From positions 1 through 59,669 of the forward strand of contig CAMDCV010000027.1 in the NCBI GenBank assembly GCA_945890645.1: a stretch of DNA of 59,669 nucleotides, in the 5' to 3' direction. The position numbers were made by a program, and so were the translations under genes. This stretch comes from Akkermansia muciniphila. Its GTDB lineage: Bacteria > Verrucomicrobiota > Verrucomicrobiia > Verrucomicrobiales > Akkermansiaceae. Positions 45,897 through 55,326 of this stretch are shown here, piece by piece; position 1 is the stretch's first letter, and each line of letters opens with the position of its first letter. The notes under the pieces are model-generated. The model saw nothing but the letters and a program-made list of their open reading frames with translations, was not told the DNA's origin and made no database searches.

Positions 45897-47153
45897 GTGA
45901 ATATATACGCAGCGATGCGCTTGCGCTTTTGGCAAACGCAGCCATGTTGCGCCATGCGCTCACTGCGGTTCATTCAACTATTTCGCATGATCTTTGGTCC
46001 GGTGGAAAAACTGGATCCGAAAAAAATCGAAAGCATGGGATTGCTGGCGGTAAAAATCGCTCAAATGTATGCGATTCGCGCCGACTTGTTAGGGCCGGAA
46101 AAAACTGCGAAACTCAATGGTTTCTACGAAGAGGCCACACCCATGCCGCCGGGCGAATTTCTTGCCGAAGTCAAACGCGAGGCCCCTCCTGCGTTTTGGG
46201 AAAATCTCGCTCACCTTGAAGAAAAGCCACTTGCCGTAGCATCACTGGGGCAAGTGCATCGCGGTCGACTCAAGGATGGCACGGAAATTGTAGTCAAAGT
46301 CCTGCGTCAAGATCACGCGGCGGAGTTCCAGCGCGACGTGGCTGCCGTGCGATTGCTCGCAAAGACTTCGTTATTTTTCTATCCCCCGTTGCAGCGCCTC
46401 GCCGATCCGTTAGGCACACTGGAAACCATACGCCGTACTACCGTCACGGAAATGGACTTACTTGCCGAGGCGAGCGGCACCGATGAAATGATACGCCTGC
46501 GCGATCTCGGTGTGGCCACACTGCCGCACCTCAAACTACTCGCCTTTCCGCGGATCTATCGGGAATTCTCCACCCAACATTTTCTTGTCAGTGAATTTGT
46601 CGCCGCGCCCACAGTGCGGAAATTATTGAAGGCAAAGCAGTTCACTTATGACAACTTATTGCTGCTGTTCCGCATCCACGGATACTATCTGTTTTTTCAA
46701 GGACAATTCCACGGCGACTTCCATCCCGGTAATATCTTCTACGATGGACAACGCTTCTGGTTCATCGACAACGCCAACGTCGAGACAGTGCCGCGGCAAT
46801 TTTCCCGTGGCCTACTTGCCTTTATGGTCGCACTGGGAGAAAAACGCTACGACGATGCGGCGCTCGCGATCGAGTCCCTCGGTGTGCGCCCACTGGCCAA
46901 GCCCCAAGAATTCCGCGATGCCTTCGCGAAACTCTATGCCAACTTCGGAAACAAACCCGTCGGCGAGGAAAGCCTCACGATGCAAATGATGCAGACCATC
47001 CGCATGGCGGTGGAAAAAGGCCTGCAGTTTCCCGAAGGTGCCTTCCCTATCATCAAAAGTCTCATGTACCTCGACGGGATGGCCATCTCCTGCGCACCCG
47101 AAAAATTCCTGTTAGAGGACGTGGCGACCTATGCCAAAGATTTTGTCGAGTAG
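45897..47153 (+). CDS. AarF/ABC1/UbiB-type atypical kinase
   Basis: 418 aa from a GTG directly after the DUF883 stop; an ATG 18 nt later (45915) is an alternative. Signature elements: KIESMGLLAVKIAQMYAIRA (KxGQ-like N-terminal motif), PLAVASLGQVHRGRLKDG (Ala-rich loop), VVKVLRQD with the catalytic-site Lys, and HGDFHPGNIFYDG with FIDNANVETV as catalytic loop and metal-binding Asp. No C-terminal membrane helices are evident. Family members act in ubiquinone/isoprenoid lipid metabolism; the exact role here is unclear. Confidence 0.85.
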   Translation: MNIYAAMRLRFWQTQPCCAMRSLRFIQLFRMIFGPVEKLDPKKIESMGLLAVKIAQMYAIRADLLGPEKTAKLNGFYEEATPMPPGEFLAEVKREAPPAFWENLAHLEEKPLAVASLGQVHRGRLKDGTEIVVKVLRQDHAAEFQRDVAAVRLLAKTSLFFYPPLQRLADPLGTLETIRRTTVTEMDLLAEASGTDEMIRLRDLGVATLPHLKLLAFPRIYREFSTQHFLVSEFVAAPTVRKLLKAKQFTYDNLLLLFRIHGYYLFFQGQFHGDFHPGNIFYDGQRFWFIDNANVETVPRQFSRGLLAFMVALGEKRYDDAALAIESLGVRPLAKPQEFRDAFAKLYANFGNKPVGEESLTMQMMQTIRMAVEKGLQFPEGAFPIIKSLMYLDGMAISCAPEKFLLEDVATYAKDFVE

Positions 47154-47237
47154 TCAAAGTGAATTGCACAGTTCTGCATCGATACCACGATTTTTGAATT
47201 GCGCCCGGAGCATAAATCCGATAGTTCGATTTCCACT

Positions 47238-47768
47238 ATGTCCGATATCAATCCCTACCAAGCGCCCCAAACCGAAGTTCCTGAATTGGTTGCCGACGCT
47301 CTAAGCCTGCCACTTGCTTCTCCATGGGTCCGTTTGTTAGCGCAAATAATCGATACCATAATTCTCATCATCGTTCTATTGCCTGTGATGTTTTTAACGG
47401 GCTACATCGATCGCACCATGCAATCGAAGCAATCGGGTGGCGGACCCTTTGATTTGATGGGAGAACAAGCCCTATGGAGCCTGATCGGTATAGTCATCTA
47501 CATTGCGGTGAACTGGGTGTTTTTGCAAAAGGGTCAAACCATCGGCAAGCGCCTGCTCTCCATCCGCATTGTGCGAAAAAATGGCCAGCCGATTACCGCA
47601 GGCCGCATCATCTTGTATCGCTTTCTACCCGTGCAAGTGGTGGCACTCATTCCCTGTGTGGGCATTCTCGTGCTCGTCGATGCCTTGATGATCTTCCGCA
47701 GCACGCGCTGCACACTGCACGACGACATCGCGGATAGCATGGTAGTGGAAGTACCGCGGGGCATTTGA
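47238..47768 (+). CDS. RDD-family membrane protein
   Basis: 176 aa from ATG 47238. A proline/acidic N-terminus (INPYQAPQTEVPEL, common in PVC proteins) precedes an RDD domain: VRLLAQIIDTIILIIVLLPV, LWSLIGIVIYIAVNWVFLQK, GQTIGKRLLSIRIVRKNG and DALMIFRSTRCTLHDDIADS. The family is integral to the inner membrane; some members work in Na+/H+ exchange, others are unknown. Confidence 0.88.
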   Translation: MSDINPYQAPQTEVPELVADALSLPLASPWVRLLAQIIDTIILIIVLLPVMFLTGYIDRTMQSKQSGGGPFDLMGEQALWSLIGIVIYIAVNWVFLQKGQTIGKRLLSIRIVRKNGQPITAGRIILYRFLPVQVVALIPCVGILVLVDALMIFRSTRCTLHDDIADSMVVEVPRGI

Positions 47769-47990
47769 TGATTTCCTCTCTTTCCGTTGATCGATGTTGT
47801 CATTCTCAGAATTCGATAGGTGATGAGATGACCATGAGTAACGTGCCGCTGCGCCGAGTGAGATCGTGGGCAACCAGAAGGGAATACTTAAAATCCAGAG
47901 GCAAGGAACTCCATAAAATTCCTCATTCTCATTACAATCATGCCACCAAAAAACCGATTTGTTAGTCCTATGGAGGTAAGAAGGGCGGTA

Positions 47991-48437
47991 CTAAGTAATT
48001 TTTTGTAGGCATCTCAGAGTGAGCCGTGTCGAAACGATGGCAAGCAACCAAACTGGTAGAGCAACTGCAAACCACAAGTTCTGAACCTGACTGAGATTCG
48101 TGCCACTAATAAGGTACCCCCGCCACTCTCCAAGTCCGTGATCGAGGACCCATTGCCCAAACGGCAGAAATGCATACCAATCAACCATGCGATCTACGCT
48201 AACGTAAAGCTTCCCGAAAGCAATGGACCTAAAAATGTAGCTACCAAGGCAGCCCCACAGCAAGAGGAACACATTAAAGACAATATACGCACGAAGAAGA
48301 GACGAGAATGATTTTGTGCTCACACATAGTGTGATCAAGTATAAGAAAGGTGCTGCCACTACTGACCAGAATAACTGAACGAATCCACCCCATATAAAAT
48401 AGATTTTAGCCTCCGTAATGAATGAGGTCGGTTCCAT
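47991..48437 (-). CDS. Hypothetical membrane protein
   Basis: 148 aa with three or four hydrophobic segments (FVQLFWSVVAAPFLYLITLC, AYIVFNVFLLLWGCLGSYIF, LWFAVALPVWLLAIVS). No family recognised. The gene and its flanks (about 47800-48520) are visibly richer in A and T than neighbours, suggesting recent acquisition. Confidence 0.6.
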   Translation of the reverse strand: MEPTSFITEAKIYFIWGGFVQLFWSVVAAPFLYLITLCVSTKSFSSLLRAYIVFNVFLLLWGCLGSYIFRSIAFGKLYVSVDRMVDWYAFLPFGQWVLDHGLGEWRGYLISGTNLSQVQNLWFAVALPVWLLAIVSTRLTLRCLQKIT

Positions 48438-48521
48438 GAACGGTTCTGTAGTTTAATTTTTCCCAATAGCATATAGGTAATTAACAAAGAGACGCAGTGC
48501 TCTCCCATCCGATTTTGGCGA

Positions 48522-49565
48522 CTATTTAAGCGCTTCGCGCTGTTCAATGATACAACTGTCATCGTGCCCGTCGGCTTTGCCGACTTGATCGACGGGATGA
48601 GTGAAGAGATAGCGCCAGACATCCTCATGGATATAGCGACCTTTGGCATCCTTGACGGCTGAGCGTCCTGGTGTCGAAGAGCTATGGGCGCGACCGGCAT
48701 TGTTTTTCACATCAGCGGAAGTGATCAGTCGGCGTGTATTGCCATACGGCGGTTTGTTTTGATCGACATCGGTCACGGGGCCAAATGCATGCATGCCTAG
48801 CAATTCCCACGAGCGGCAGTAGTGATCGTTTTGCCAGCCATCATCGAGTGTGTGGGTGAATCCAAAGAAGCGATTTTCGGGTGTAGCCGAGGGTAGTTTT
48901 TGCCACACTTCGTATTGATCACGGGGGCCGGAAAACATCACGACACGATCCACTTTTTGATGCTTGGCAAAGCGTGCGGCAGTGGTCGAGCCATGCGAGG
49001 CACCGGAGACGATGACTCGATCCCAGCGCAGCGCGTTTCCGTCGGGCGTGAGGAAGGCATCCCAGCGGGCTTGGGGATTTTTCTTGGCGAGCCATTTCAC
49101 GAACTGCAAGGCGCGCTCCATCATGCCATCGGCGGACGGAATGGTCACGGCATCGCTAAAGTCCTGCCCGGTGGCGGCTTCGAGGCGGATTTTGGAGAGG
49201 AATAAATCTTCCGGAGGGGTCTTGTTGTTGTAAAGTTTGCCGAACCAGCCGTTCGCGTAGTGCACTTGGATCGAGTGAAATCCATACGAGCTCGTGCGAT
49301 CAAACAGCTCCGTGTTATACGCCATCAACCAGATGACCAATTTCCCTTGCGGCGCCACGCGCGTGTCCACTGCGGCATGTTGCAGATCGGCAGGCTTGCC
49401 CGCCTTTTCGAGGAAATAATCGATTTCAGGATGAGCGCGGACACGTGGATCAATGATGCTCGCGCGCTCTTGGAATTTGTAGTGCTGCGGTTGCTTGTCT
49501 TGATAAGCCGGTTTCTGCGCGGATAGAGAACCGATGAGCAAGAGGGGCATGAGGAAACGAATCAT
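48522..49565 (-). CDS. Secreted alpha/beta-hydrolase-fold protein (BPSS1187-like)
   Basis: 347 aa with a short signal peptide (IRFLMPLLLIGSLSAQ). The nucleophile elbow is VIVSGASHGSTTAARFAKHQ (GxSxG), and VVMFSGPRDQYEVWQKLPSA with FFGFTHTLDDGW resembles the BPSS1187-type family; His/Asp partners may lie in the second half. The substrate is unknown. Single gene; a repeat cluster follows its start at 49603. Confidence 0.75.
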   Translation of the reverse strand: MIRFLMPLLLIGSLSAQKPAYQDKQPQHYKFQERASIIDPRVRAHPEIDYFLEKAGKPADLQHAAVDTRVAPQGKLVIWLMAYNTELFDRTSSYGFHSIQVHYANGWFGKLYNNKTPPEDLFLSKIRLEAATGQDFSDAVTIPSADGMMERALQFVKWLAKKNPQARWDAFLTPDGNALRWDRVIVSGASHGSTTAARFAKHQKVDRVVMFSGPRDQYEVWQKLPSATPENRFFGFTHTLDDGWQNDHYCRSWELLGMHAFGPVTDVDQNKPPYGNTRRLITSADVKNNAGRAHSSSTPGRSAVKDAKGRYIHEDVWRYLFTHPVDQVGKADGHDDSCIIEQREALK

Positions 49566-49602
49566 CGAAAGGGATACTACACGGGTGATGCGATTTTTTC
49601 AG

Positions 49603-49742
49603 CCGAAGGCCTTGGACTGCGGTGAGCATCACCGCTTTCCGGTCGGTAAAGCAAATGAGTAACTACGACAGTCTCTGTTAGATCATGAACGAGCGAAGAA
49701 AAGCTGTGATTCTCGGAGCAGTCCAAGGCGGCTGGCACCGCT
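49603..49742. repeat. Dispersed 31-bp repeat copy 2, with a related inverted segment
   Basis: 49603-49633 matches 12284-12314 with one mismatch. At 49718-49742 GCAGTCCAAGGCGGCTGGCA reads as a diverged inverted form, so the pair could fold into a large hairpin around the 85 bp between them. This 180-bp intergenic stretch holds nothing else I can identify. Confidence 0.65.
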
Positions 49743-49748
49743 AAGAAT

Positions 49749-50642
49749 TCACGCCCACTGCGCCAACGTTTTCTGAACGCGCTTCTGCACTTGAGTGACA
49801 TGCTCTTTGGCACCACCGATTTCCAAAAATTCGATGTAGTTTTGTGAAATCGAAACCAGTTCGTCTTGCGCTTCGGGTCCGCAATCGGACAACGAGTGAA
49901 TCGCGGATTCGAAGTGCGATTTGGCAAGTTCCGGATCACCGGTATGCATCAGCGCGAGCGCGAGATTGTTATACGATTGCGCCGTGTCCAAGTGAGCTTC
50001 TCCATAAATTTCGCGACGCGCTTCCAAGGCCATGAGGTGCATTTCCCGGGCCTGCTCGTGGAAGCCGGAAAGTTGATACAAGGCACCGAGGTTATTGCAT
50101 ACGCAGGCAGTTTCATCATGGCTGCTACCGAGTTCGCGATGAAGAATTTCCAAAGCCTTGAGCAAGTAATTTTCCGCACTATCGATTTCACCCATGGCTT
50201 TTTTCAGCGAGGCAATGTTGTTCGATAGAGCCGCAATTTCGAGATAGGCGGGTGGCTTTTCTTTTTCGAAAAACGAAATCGCCACTTCCCAATGGTGGAC
50301 GGCCCGCTCCAAATTATCGAGCTCATCATGCACGGTGCCAAGGTCCGCATGCAAGCGGCCGATCTGCATGCAGCGATCAAGGCGACTGTCCAACTGATCC
50401 AGTGCTTGGCGGTAGTCATCGCGCGCATGTTCCAAGTCGCCAATTTGACGATACAAGTCCCCGCGCACTTCGAGCGTGAGGGCAAAGATCTCGATGCTGT
50501 CATCGTCACTGCTGAGTTCCAACTCGGCTTTTTCCACAGCAGCATGAGCGGCATGCATGGCCTCTGGATAATTACCGTTAGAGCACAGCTCACCCACTCG
50601 GTCGCGGAGGATGGTAATCAGAGTTATTTTGCTAGAGTCCAT
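49749..50642 (-). CDS. Tetratricopeptide-repeat protein
   Basis: 297 aa from ATG 50642. At least five TPR-type helix pairs are visible, including LEVRGDLYRQIGDLEHARDD, LHADLGTVHDELDNLERAVH, ALSNNIASLKKAMGEIDSAE, VCNNLGALYQLSGFHEQARE and SYNNLALALMHTGDPELAKS. No enzymatic domain or signal peptide. A cytoplasmic scaffold for protein-protein contacts is the likely role. Confidence 0.88.
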   Translation of the reverse strand: MDSSKITLITILRDRVGELCSNGNYPEAMHAAHAAVEKAELELSSDDDSIEIFALTLEVRGDLYRQIGDLEHARDDYRQALDQLDSRLDRCMQIGRLHADLGTVHDELDNLERAVHHWEVAISFFEKEKPPAYLEIAALSNNIASLKKAMGEIDSAENYLLKALEILHRELGSSHDETACVCNNLGALYQLSGFHEQAREMHLMALEARREIYGEAHLDTAQSYNNLALALMHTGDPELAKSHFESAIHSLSDCGPEAQDELVSISQNYIEFLEIGGAKEHVTQVQKRVQKTLAQWA

Positions 50643-50747
50643 GGGGATGCCAGTGAGTAACAAATGCGGCAGCCTTTGGCGAGGGGAAAATCACAATCTC
50701 AGAAAATGGAGGGGGTGGTCGAGTGATCTGAGCCATCACGTTCGCGC

Positions 50748-50775
50748 TTGTCAGTCGCCTCGGATGGGATAGGCT
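50748..50775 (+). promoter_or_regulatory. Promoter of alr, probably leaderless
   Basis: TTGTCA, 16 nt, TAGGCT, then 6 nt to the GTG start at 50782. Confidence 0.6.
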
Positions 50776-50781
50776 GCGGCG

Positions 50782-51891
50782 GTGGAAACTGCTTGGCATA
50801 TTTCGCCGCCACGGGCCTGGGCGGAAATCGATCGCAGCGCGCTGCAGCATAATCTGGCGGCGGCGCGGTTGGTGTGGCCGTCGATGTCGATGATGGCCGT
50901 GGTGAAAGCGGGGGCCTATGGGCACGGTTTAGAAGAAGTGGCGCGTGTCTTTGCCGATGCGGGCGTAGCATTTTTGGGGGTGGCCAATGTGGGGGAAGCG
51001 CGACGCATCGCCCAGGCGGGGATCGAGTGTCGCATCTATCTGCTGGGCGCAAGCTGGTCGGAGGAACGACGCGAAATCGTCGAACGCGGCTGGACACCCT
51101 GCATTTCGTCATTGGCCGAGGCGCAGGATTTCGATGCGCGAGCACGCGCACAAGGCAAGATTTTGGCGGTGCATTTGGCGGTCGATACGGGCATGGGGCG
51201 CGGCGGATTTGTTGCGGAAAATGTACCTACGGTGCTGGCTGAATTGCAGCAATTGCGCGGCTTGTACATCGAGGGAATCGGCTCACATTTGCCCTCCGCC
51301 GATGAGGATGAGGAATTCACCCGTGGGCAGTTTGCGCAATTTGCGAGAATCATCGAGGAGCTAGGCGGTGAGGCAACTTTCGCGTGGCGGCACCTCGCTA
51401 ACAGCGCAGGCTTGCTGGGCTATGCTCCGCAACATTGCAATCTCGCGCGACCGGGCTTGATGCTTTATGGGATTTCTCCCCTAGCAGCGCAACAAGGGAT
51501 GTTGCGACCCGCGATGACGTTAAAATCACGCGTTACGTTGATCCGCACTTTACCCGCAGGGCATGGGGTCTCTTATGGTCGCAGTTTCATCACCACTCGG
51601 CCCACTCGGGTCGCGACGATAGGCATGGGCTACGGCGATGGCTACCCGCGCCATGTATCAGGTCATGCGCCGCGCGTATTTGTCCGTGGCCTGTATTTCC
51701 CGATTATAGGACGCGTGACCATGGACCAAATGATGATTGATGTCACAGAGGCGCCGGATATTATTGAGGGCGACGAAGTGGAATTGTTCGGCCCGCACAT
51801 ACCCGTGCAAGAAGTCGCCCAAAAAGCCGACACTATCGCATGGCATGTGTTAACGGGCATCACCGCGCGTGTGGTCCGTCGTTATGTGTAA
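50782..51891 (+). CDS. alr: Alanine racemase
   Basis: 369 aa from GTG 50782. The PLP lysine K42 is in AVVKAGAYGHGLEEVARVF. The C-terminal beta-domain has GVSYGRSFITTRPTRVATIG and GYGDGYPR with the catalytic Tyr, and DQMMIDVTEAPDIIEGDEVE. It makes D-alanine for peptidoglycan. The window also has a LytM/YkuD enzyme (26159) and rsmH, a usual neighbour of the cell-division and wall cluster. GTG directly after the -10 region suggests initiation on a leaderless message. Confidence 0.95.
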   Translation: METAWHISPPRAWAEIDRSALQHNLAAARLVWPSMSMMAVVKAGAYGHGLEEVARVFADAGVAFLGVANVGEARRIAQAGIECRIYLLGASWSEERREIVERGWTPCISSLAEAQDFDARARAQGKILAVHLAVDTGMGRGGFVAENVPTVLAELQQLRGLYIEGIGSHLPSADEDEEFTRGQFAQFARIIEELGGEATFAWRHLANSAGLLGYAPQHCNLARPGLMLYGISPLAAQQGMLRPAMTLKSRVTLIRTLPAGHGVSYGRSFITTRPTRVATIGMGYGDGYPRHVSGHAPRVFVRGLYFPIIGRVTMDQMMIDVTEAPDIIEGDEVELFGPHIPVQEVAQKADTIAWHVLTGITARVVRRYV

Positions 51892-51949
51892 ACAATTCGA
51901 CACGCACTTGACGCTTGCTTAGAATGGCCAAACCATTATCGTATCGATC

Positions 51950-52861
51950 ATGAAGCAAAAACCTTTACTCATCACGGGCGCCGCACTTCTCCTGTTAGCG
52001 GCAGGAATTTTCTTTTATTCCTCCAAAGAAAAACAGAACCAAGGGGACTCCCCTCAACCTATCGCAGCTGGCACAGCGCAAACTGGAGAGAGCTCACAAA
52101 CTAGTGGCGTTGCGGGATCAACGACCTCCAGTGTAGCACGCGATGGCGATGCAACCATGGCCGCGCTAACAGAGAAGTATGGGGATGGCCGCACCAAACT
52201 ATCGAAAAAAATTGCTCTCGATATGGCAGGCTTGATGAAGGATGCATTAGAGCTCGCAGACTTAGGCGCAGCAATGGGAGGTTCGGCATCGGCTAAAGAG
52301 ATGGCGATTAAGCAAACCACTGACGCTCTCGCTTCGCGACTGAAGTTGACCGAGGAACAAAAAGTGGAAGTCAAGGCCATCGTGGAGAAACGAGTCGAGA
52401 ACCGCATCGCTGCCGCACATGAGCTGGCCGCCGCGCTGGAAAAGGACCCTTCTGCCATGATGGAAACGATTCTCGCGGGTGATGCGTTCAAACGCGGCGA
52501 TATCACCCAAGAAGAATACGATGCGACTTCCAAGGAGACTCTCGATTCAATGAAACAAGTGAGCGGTTTGGCCCTATCGGGTCGCGGCGGCAGTGATCTC
52601 TCCGATGCCGTACTCGCCGAACAACTGGGCCCCATTCTCAATCCCGATCAGCAACAACAGCTCGGTGGCATTGTGGATAAAGCCGCAGAACCACCGGCCA
52701 ATAATACCCCACAAATGCCACTCCAAAATGGCAACTTGCCCGCGATGGAATTGGAAAAACTGGATCAAGCCGTCGTGAATGCGAAAAAATTCACCACCGG
52801 GCTTAAGTCGGTGATGGAGGGCGTAAGAGGCATGCAAGAGCTGACACCACCCGGACAGTAA
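51950..52861 (+). CDS. Membrane-anchored hypothetical protein
   Basis: 303 aa. One N-terminal membrane helix (LLITGAALLLLAAGIFFYSS) followed by a Ser/Thr/Gly-rich linker to about residue 65, then helical, charged sequence (LASRLKLTEEQKVEVKAIVE; ALEKDPSAMMETILAGDAFK). The TEEQKVEVKAI pattern resembles Spy/CpxP-like helical periplasmic proteins, but similarity is weak. TTGACG/TTGCTT hexamers lie upstream at 51908-51921. Confidence 0.55.
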   Translation: MKQKPLLITGAALLLLAAGIFFYSSKEKQNQGDSPQPIAAGTAQTGESSQTSGVAGSTTSSVARDGDATMAALTEKYGDGRTKLSKKIALDMAGLMKDALELADLGAAMGGSASAKEMAIKQTTDALASRLKLTEEQKVEVKAIVEKRVENRIAAAHELAAALEKDPSAMMETILAGDAFKRGDITQEEYDATSKETLDSMKQVSGLALSGRGGSDLSDAVLAEQLGPILNPDQQQQLGGIVDKAAEPPANNTPQMPLQNGNLPAMELEKLDQAVVNAKKFTTGLKSVMEGVRGMQELTPPGQ

Positions 52862-52879
52862 AACACTCTAACAAAAAAT

Positions 52880-53245
52880 TTAACGTCGTGAGTCAGGCTT
52901 CGCGCGTTTGTATTTTTGCGGCATCACTCGCAGGCGAAACCATCCGGTGTGTACTTGCAAGTCACCACATGTGGGGCACTCCAAGTGCCAGAGTTTCTTC
53001 GATGCTGCCACCACCTTAGCATTGCGATTGCATTGCGGGCAGCCGAACTCCAACCGCTGTCGCACAAGCAGAAACCCCTGCCATGCGCCGAGCAGCGCTA
53101 CACTTGCGATCACACCCGCGAGGGGCAGGATGAACAATTGCGCTTGTGAATCGCGCGGCAGGAACCACAGACCCACCATCGCAAACATCAGTAACAGAGA
53201 AAGAGAACAAAGCCGGTGCCAGAGTCGCAAAGAAAAGAGTTTCAT
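52880..53245 (-). CDS. Membrane protein with a C-terminal zinc ribbon
   Basis: 121 aa. Two membrane helices (SLSLLLMFAMVGLWFLP; LFILPLAGVIASVALLGAW) followed by a zinc ribbon, CPQCNRNAKVV and LECPTCGDLQV (two CxxC). It ends in basic residues. No family recognised; possibly a small sensor or assembly factor. Confidence 0.6.
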   Translation of the reverse strand: MKLFSLRLWHRLCSLSLLLMFAMVGLWFLPRDSQAQLFILPLAGVIASVALLGAWQGFLLVRQRLEFGCPQCNRNAKVVAASKKLWHLECPTCGDLQVHTGWFRLRVMPQKYKRAKPDSRR

Positions 53246-53276
53246 GGCATCATTCTTCTATCTCATGCACATTCCC

Positions 53277-54728
53277 TTACTGCGAGAGCGGGCGTTTTTC
53301 CAAGGCTACCATGGTGATGTCATCCATCTGCGGGGCGTCGCCCGTGAAGTCCTTCAATGCGCGCTGCATTTGATGAAGCACAGCCTCGGCCCCTAACGGC
53401 GAGCTTTGGACAAAAGCTTGTTTCATGCGTTCCAGGCCGTACTCGGTGTCCTCGTCATTGAGCGCTTCCTTGACGCCATCAGTGTGCAATAGCAGGCAAT
53501 CTCCTGGCTCTATGCGAAACGAGAAATCTTTCGTGACACGCTCGAACACATCGCCTTCATCGATACCGACGGCCAGTCCCGGAGGTTTAATCTGAGTGAC
53601 TTCGCCGCTTTCTTTGTGAAACCAAAATGCCGGATCGTGCCCGGCGCGCGCCATCACCGCTTCACCGCTGTCACCATCCAATATCAAATACGCCATGCTG
53701 ATGAACATGTCCTCGCGAATGTCAGGAAACAATTGTCGGTTCACCAATGCCAGTACTTTGGCCGGCGAGGTTTCGTCCATCGCCACGCAGCGCAACACGC
53801 TTCGGCACATGGCCATCAACAAGCCCGCCGCCACGCCCTTGCCAGAAACATCGGCAATCACCAAGCCCCAGCGCTTGCCGCCGAGATCGATGAAATCATA
53901 GTAGTCGCCACTGATGATGCGAGCCGGCGTGTTTGTACCCGCTACGCGATAGCCTTCGATCGAGGGATTATACTGCGGCAACAAAATACGCTGAACCTCG
54001 CGGGCGGTGCGCAATTCATTTTCTAAGGACCGTTTTTCGTTTGCCTCTAAATGCACTAACGAATTTCCTAATGCAAAGGACGACTGCTCCGCCACCGAGC
54101 GGAACACGGAAAAGTCATGCTCATTGAAAACCCCCTGCGTGTGCGGCTTAGCCACTGCCAGCACGCCGAGGTCCTTGCCCCCATGGCGCAGCGGCGCGAC
54201 CATGGCAGAAACGTCCTCTTCGTAATTGACGAACGCATCGCGAAACGACTCGTGCGTTTTGATGTCCGCGACATGCACCGCTTTGCCGACAGTCAGACAG
54301 TGGCCAAGAATGCCTTCATCGCTGGCTTGGTTCGACAAACGAATGTGGCTGCCCATCACCCGCGGGTCTTTTTGAGCACGACGCATCACTTCCAGTGGTA
54401 CTCCGATCAGTTGCGGGCAATGTTCACTCACATACTTCGGCACCAGCAACTCGCGCGTATCATTGCTCAGATACATGGCACCGCCTTTGGCACTCACGAC
54501 ATCCACCACGCCATCGACAATCATGCGATTGACGCTATGCGGCGATGAGTCCTTTTCAATCGCTTCGCCGAGATCATGCAGGAAGTGAAACATCCGCTCC
54601 TCTTCACCGACGATGTCGTGCTTTTCTTTTTCGAGTTTGCGGGCATTCCGGCGAGCCCGCGAAATGCTAATCGCCATCAGCAGGATCAGTACCGTGAATC
54701 CAATCAGAATGTAATGTTCAATCGTCAT
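53277..54728 (-). CDS. GAF-domain SpoIIE-type serine phosphatase (RsbU-like)
   Basis: 483 aa. An N-terminal membrane helix (YILIGFTVLILLMAISISRA) and a coiled linker precede a GAF domain (about residues 50-235; EGILGHCLTVGKAVHVADIK, GVLAVAKPHTQG). The C-terminal PP2C-like domain has GDYYDFIDLGGKRWGLVIAD with VSGKGVAAGLLMAMCRSVLR and DCLLLHTDGVKEALNDED, the metal-binding aspartates of SpoIIE/RsbU. It would dephosphorylate a STAS antagonist; the STAS gene at 54766 is adjacent on the same strand, the expected partner-switching pair. Confidence 0.92.
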   Translation of the reverse strand: MTIEHYILIGFTVLILLMAISISRARRNARKLEKEKHDIVGEEERMFHFLHDLGEAIEKDSSPHSVNRMIVDGVVDVVSAKGGAMYLSNDTRELLVPKYVSEHCPQLIGVPLEVMRRAQKDPRVMGSHIRLSNQASDEGILGHCLTVGKAVHVADIKTHESFRDAFVNYEEDVSAMVAPLRHGGKDLGVLAVAKPHTQGVFNEHDFSVFRSVAEQSSFALGNSLVHLEANEKRSLENELRTAREVQRILLPQYNPSIEGYRVAGTNTPARIISGDYYDFIDLGGKRWGLVIADVSGKGVAAGLLMAMCRSVLRCVAMDETSPAKVLALVNRQLFPDIREDMFISMAYLILDGDSGEAVMARAGHDPAFWFHKESGEVTQIKPPGLAVGIDEGDVFERVTKDFSFRIEPGDCLLLHTDGVKEALNDEDTEYGLERMKQAFVQSSPLGAEAVLHQMQRALKDFTGDAPQMDDITMVALEKRPLSQ

Positions 54729-54765
54729 GCCTGAAAATTCCGATCATGCGAAGGATAAGTTACCT

Positions 54766-55290
54766 TTACCGTGATTCCGTACCCAGTTCTTTTTCAAGCA
54801 ATTCGACGACTGACTCAAATTTTTTGGAATTATCTTCATTGGCGGCCGATAGGATTTTGTGCGCTTCTAGGACTTCCTTGCTGCGCTCGCGCATGCCTAA
54901 GGGGGATCCGGTCCATCGCTGCAATTGGGAACGGATGGGATCGATTTGGGCATTCCAAAGCGCACCGCTGGGATTGATTTCCATGAAAGCATCAAGCCCG
55001 AGGTCCTCGAGCGAGCAGACGTTTCTTTCACTGGCCCCAGCGATTTCCAAACGTCCGCCACCGGTTTGCTTGGTCAGACGCATGGCTAAGCCCGCGAGCA
55101 TACCCATAAAGGTAGAGTCCATGCCGGTGCAGAGTTGAAGGTCAATGACAATGCATCGTGCGCCCCCCTGGACGCAATGTTCAGCACATTGTTTCACGGC
55201 GGGACTGGAAAGGAAATTGCCCTTCCCGCTGCAGCGGATCCATGAAAAGCCGTCAAATTTCCCCCAATCGATGTCGTTTTGTTCAGTCAC
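54766..55290 (-). CDS. STAS-domain anti-sigma-factor antagonist
   Basis: 174 aa from GTG 55290 (VTEQNDIDWGKFDGF). An ATG at 55326 is in frame, but the -10 hexamer (55327-55332) abuts it, so it would lie ahead of or at the transcript start. The STAS core is CIVIDLQLCTGMDSTFMGML, with the phosphorylatable Ser after Asp (DST), then LEIAGASERNVCSLEDLGLD. A C-terminal extension (about residues 115-174) ends in a charged helix (FESVVELLEKELG). It is the likely substrate of the SpoIIE phosphatase 37 bp downstream; no switch kinase is nearby. Confidence 0.85.
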   Translation of the reverse strand: MTEQNDIDWGKFDGFSWIRCSGKGNFLSSPAVKQCAEHCVQGGARCIVIDLQLCTGMDSTFMGMLAGLAMRLTKQTGGGRLEIAGASERNVCSLEDLGLDAFMEINPSGALWNAQIDPIRSQLQRWTGSPLGMRERSKEVLEAHKILSAANEDNSKKFESVVELLEKELGTESR

Positions 55291-55301
55291 AAATAAAGCG
55301 T

Positions 55302-55320
55302 GCCGCAGACACACTGCGGC
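55302..55320 (-). promoter_or_regulatory. 5'-terminal hairpin in the STAS-gene leader
   Basis: GCCGCAG and CTGCGGC form a perfect 7-bp stem with a 5-nt loop. From the promoter at 55327-55354, transcription should begin at or next to its base, so the message would start with a stem-loop, about 12 nt before the GTG. Confidence 0.5.
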
Positions 55321-55326
55321 AGACAT

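Noticed and set aside
47765-47965. 66-codon plus-strand frame after the RDD gene
   Set aside because: Composition is mixed and no start signal or homologous family is apparent; more likely non-coding.
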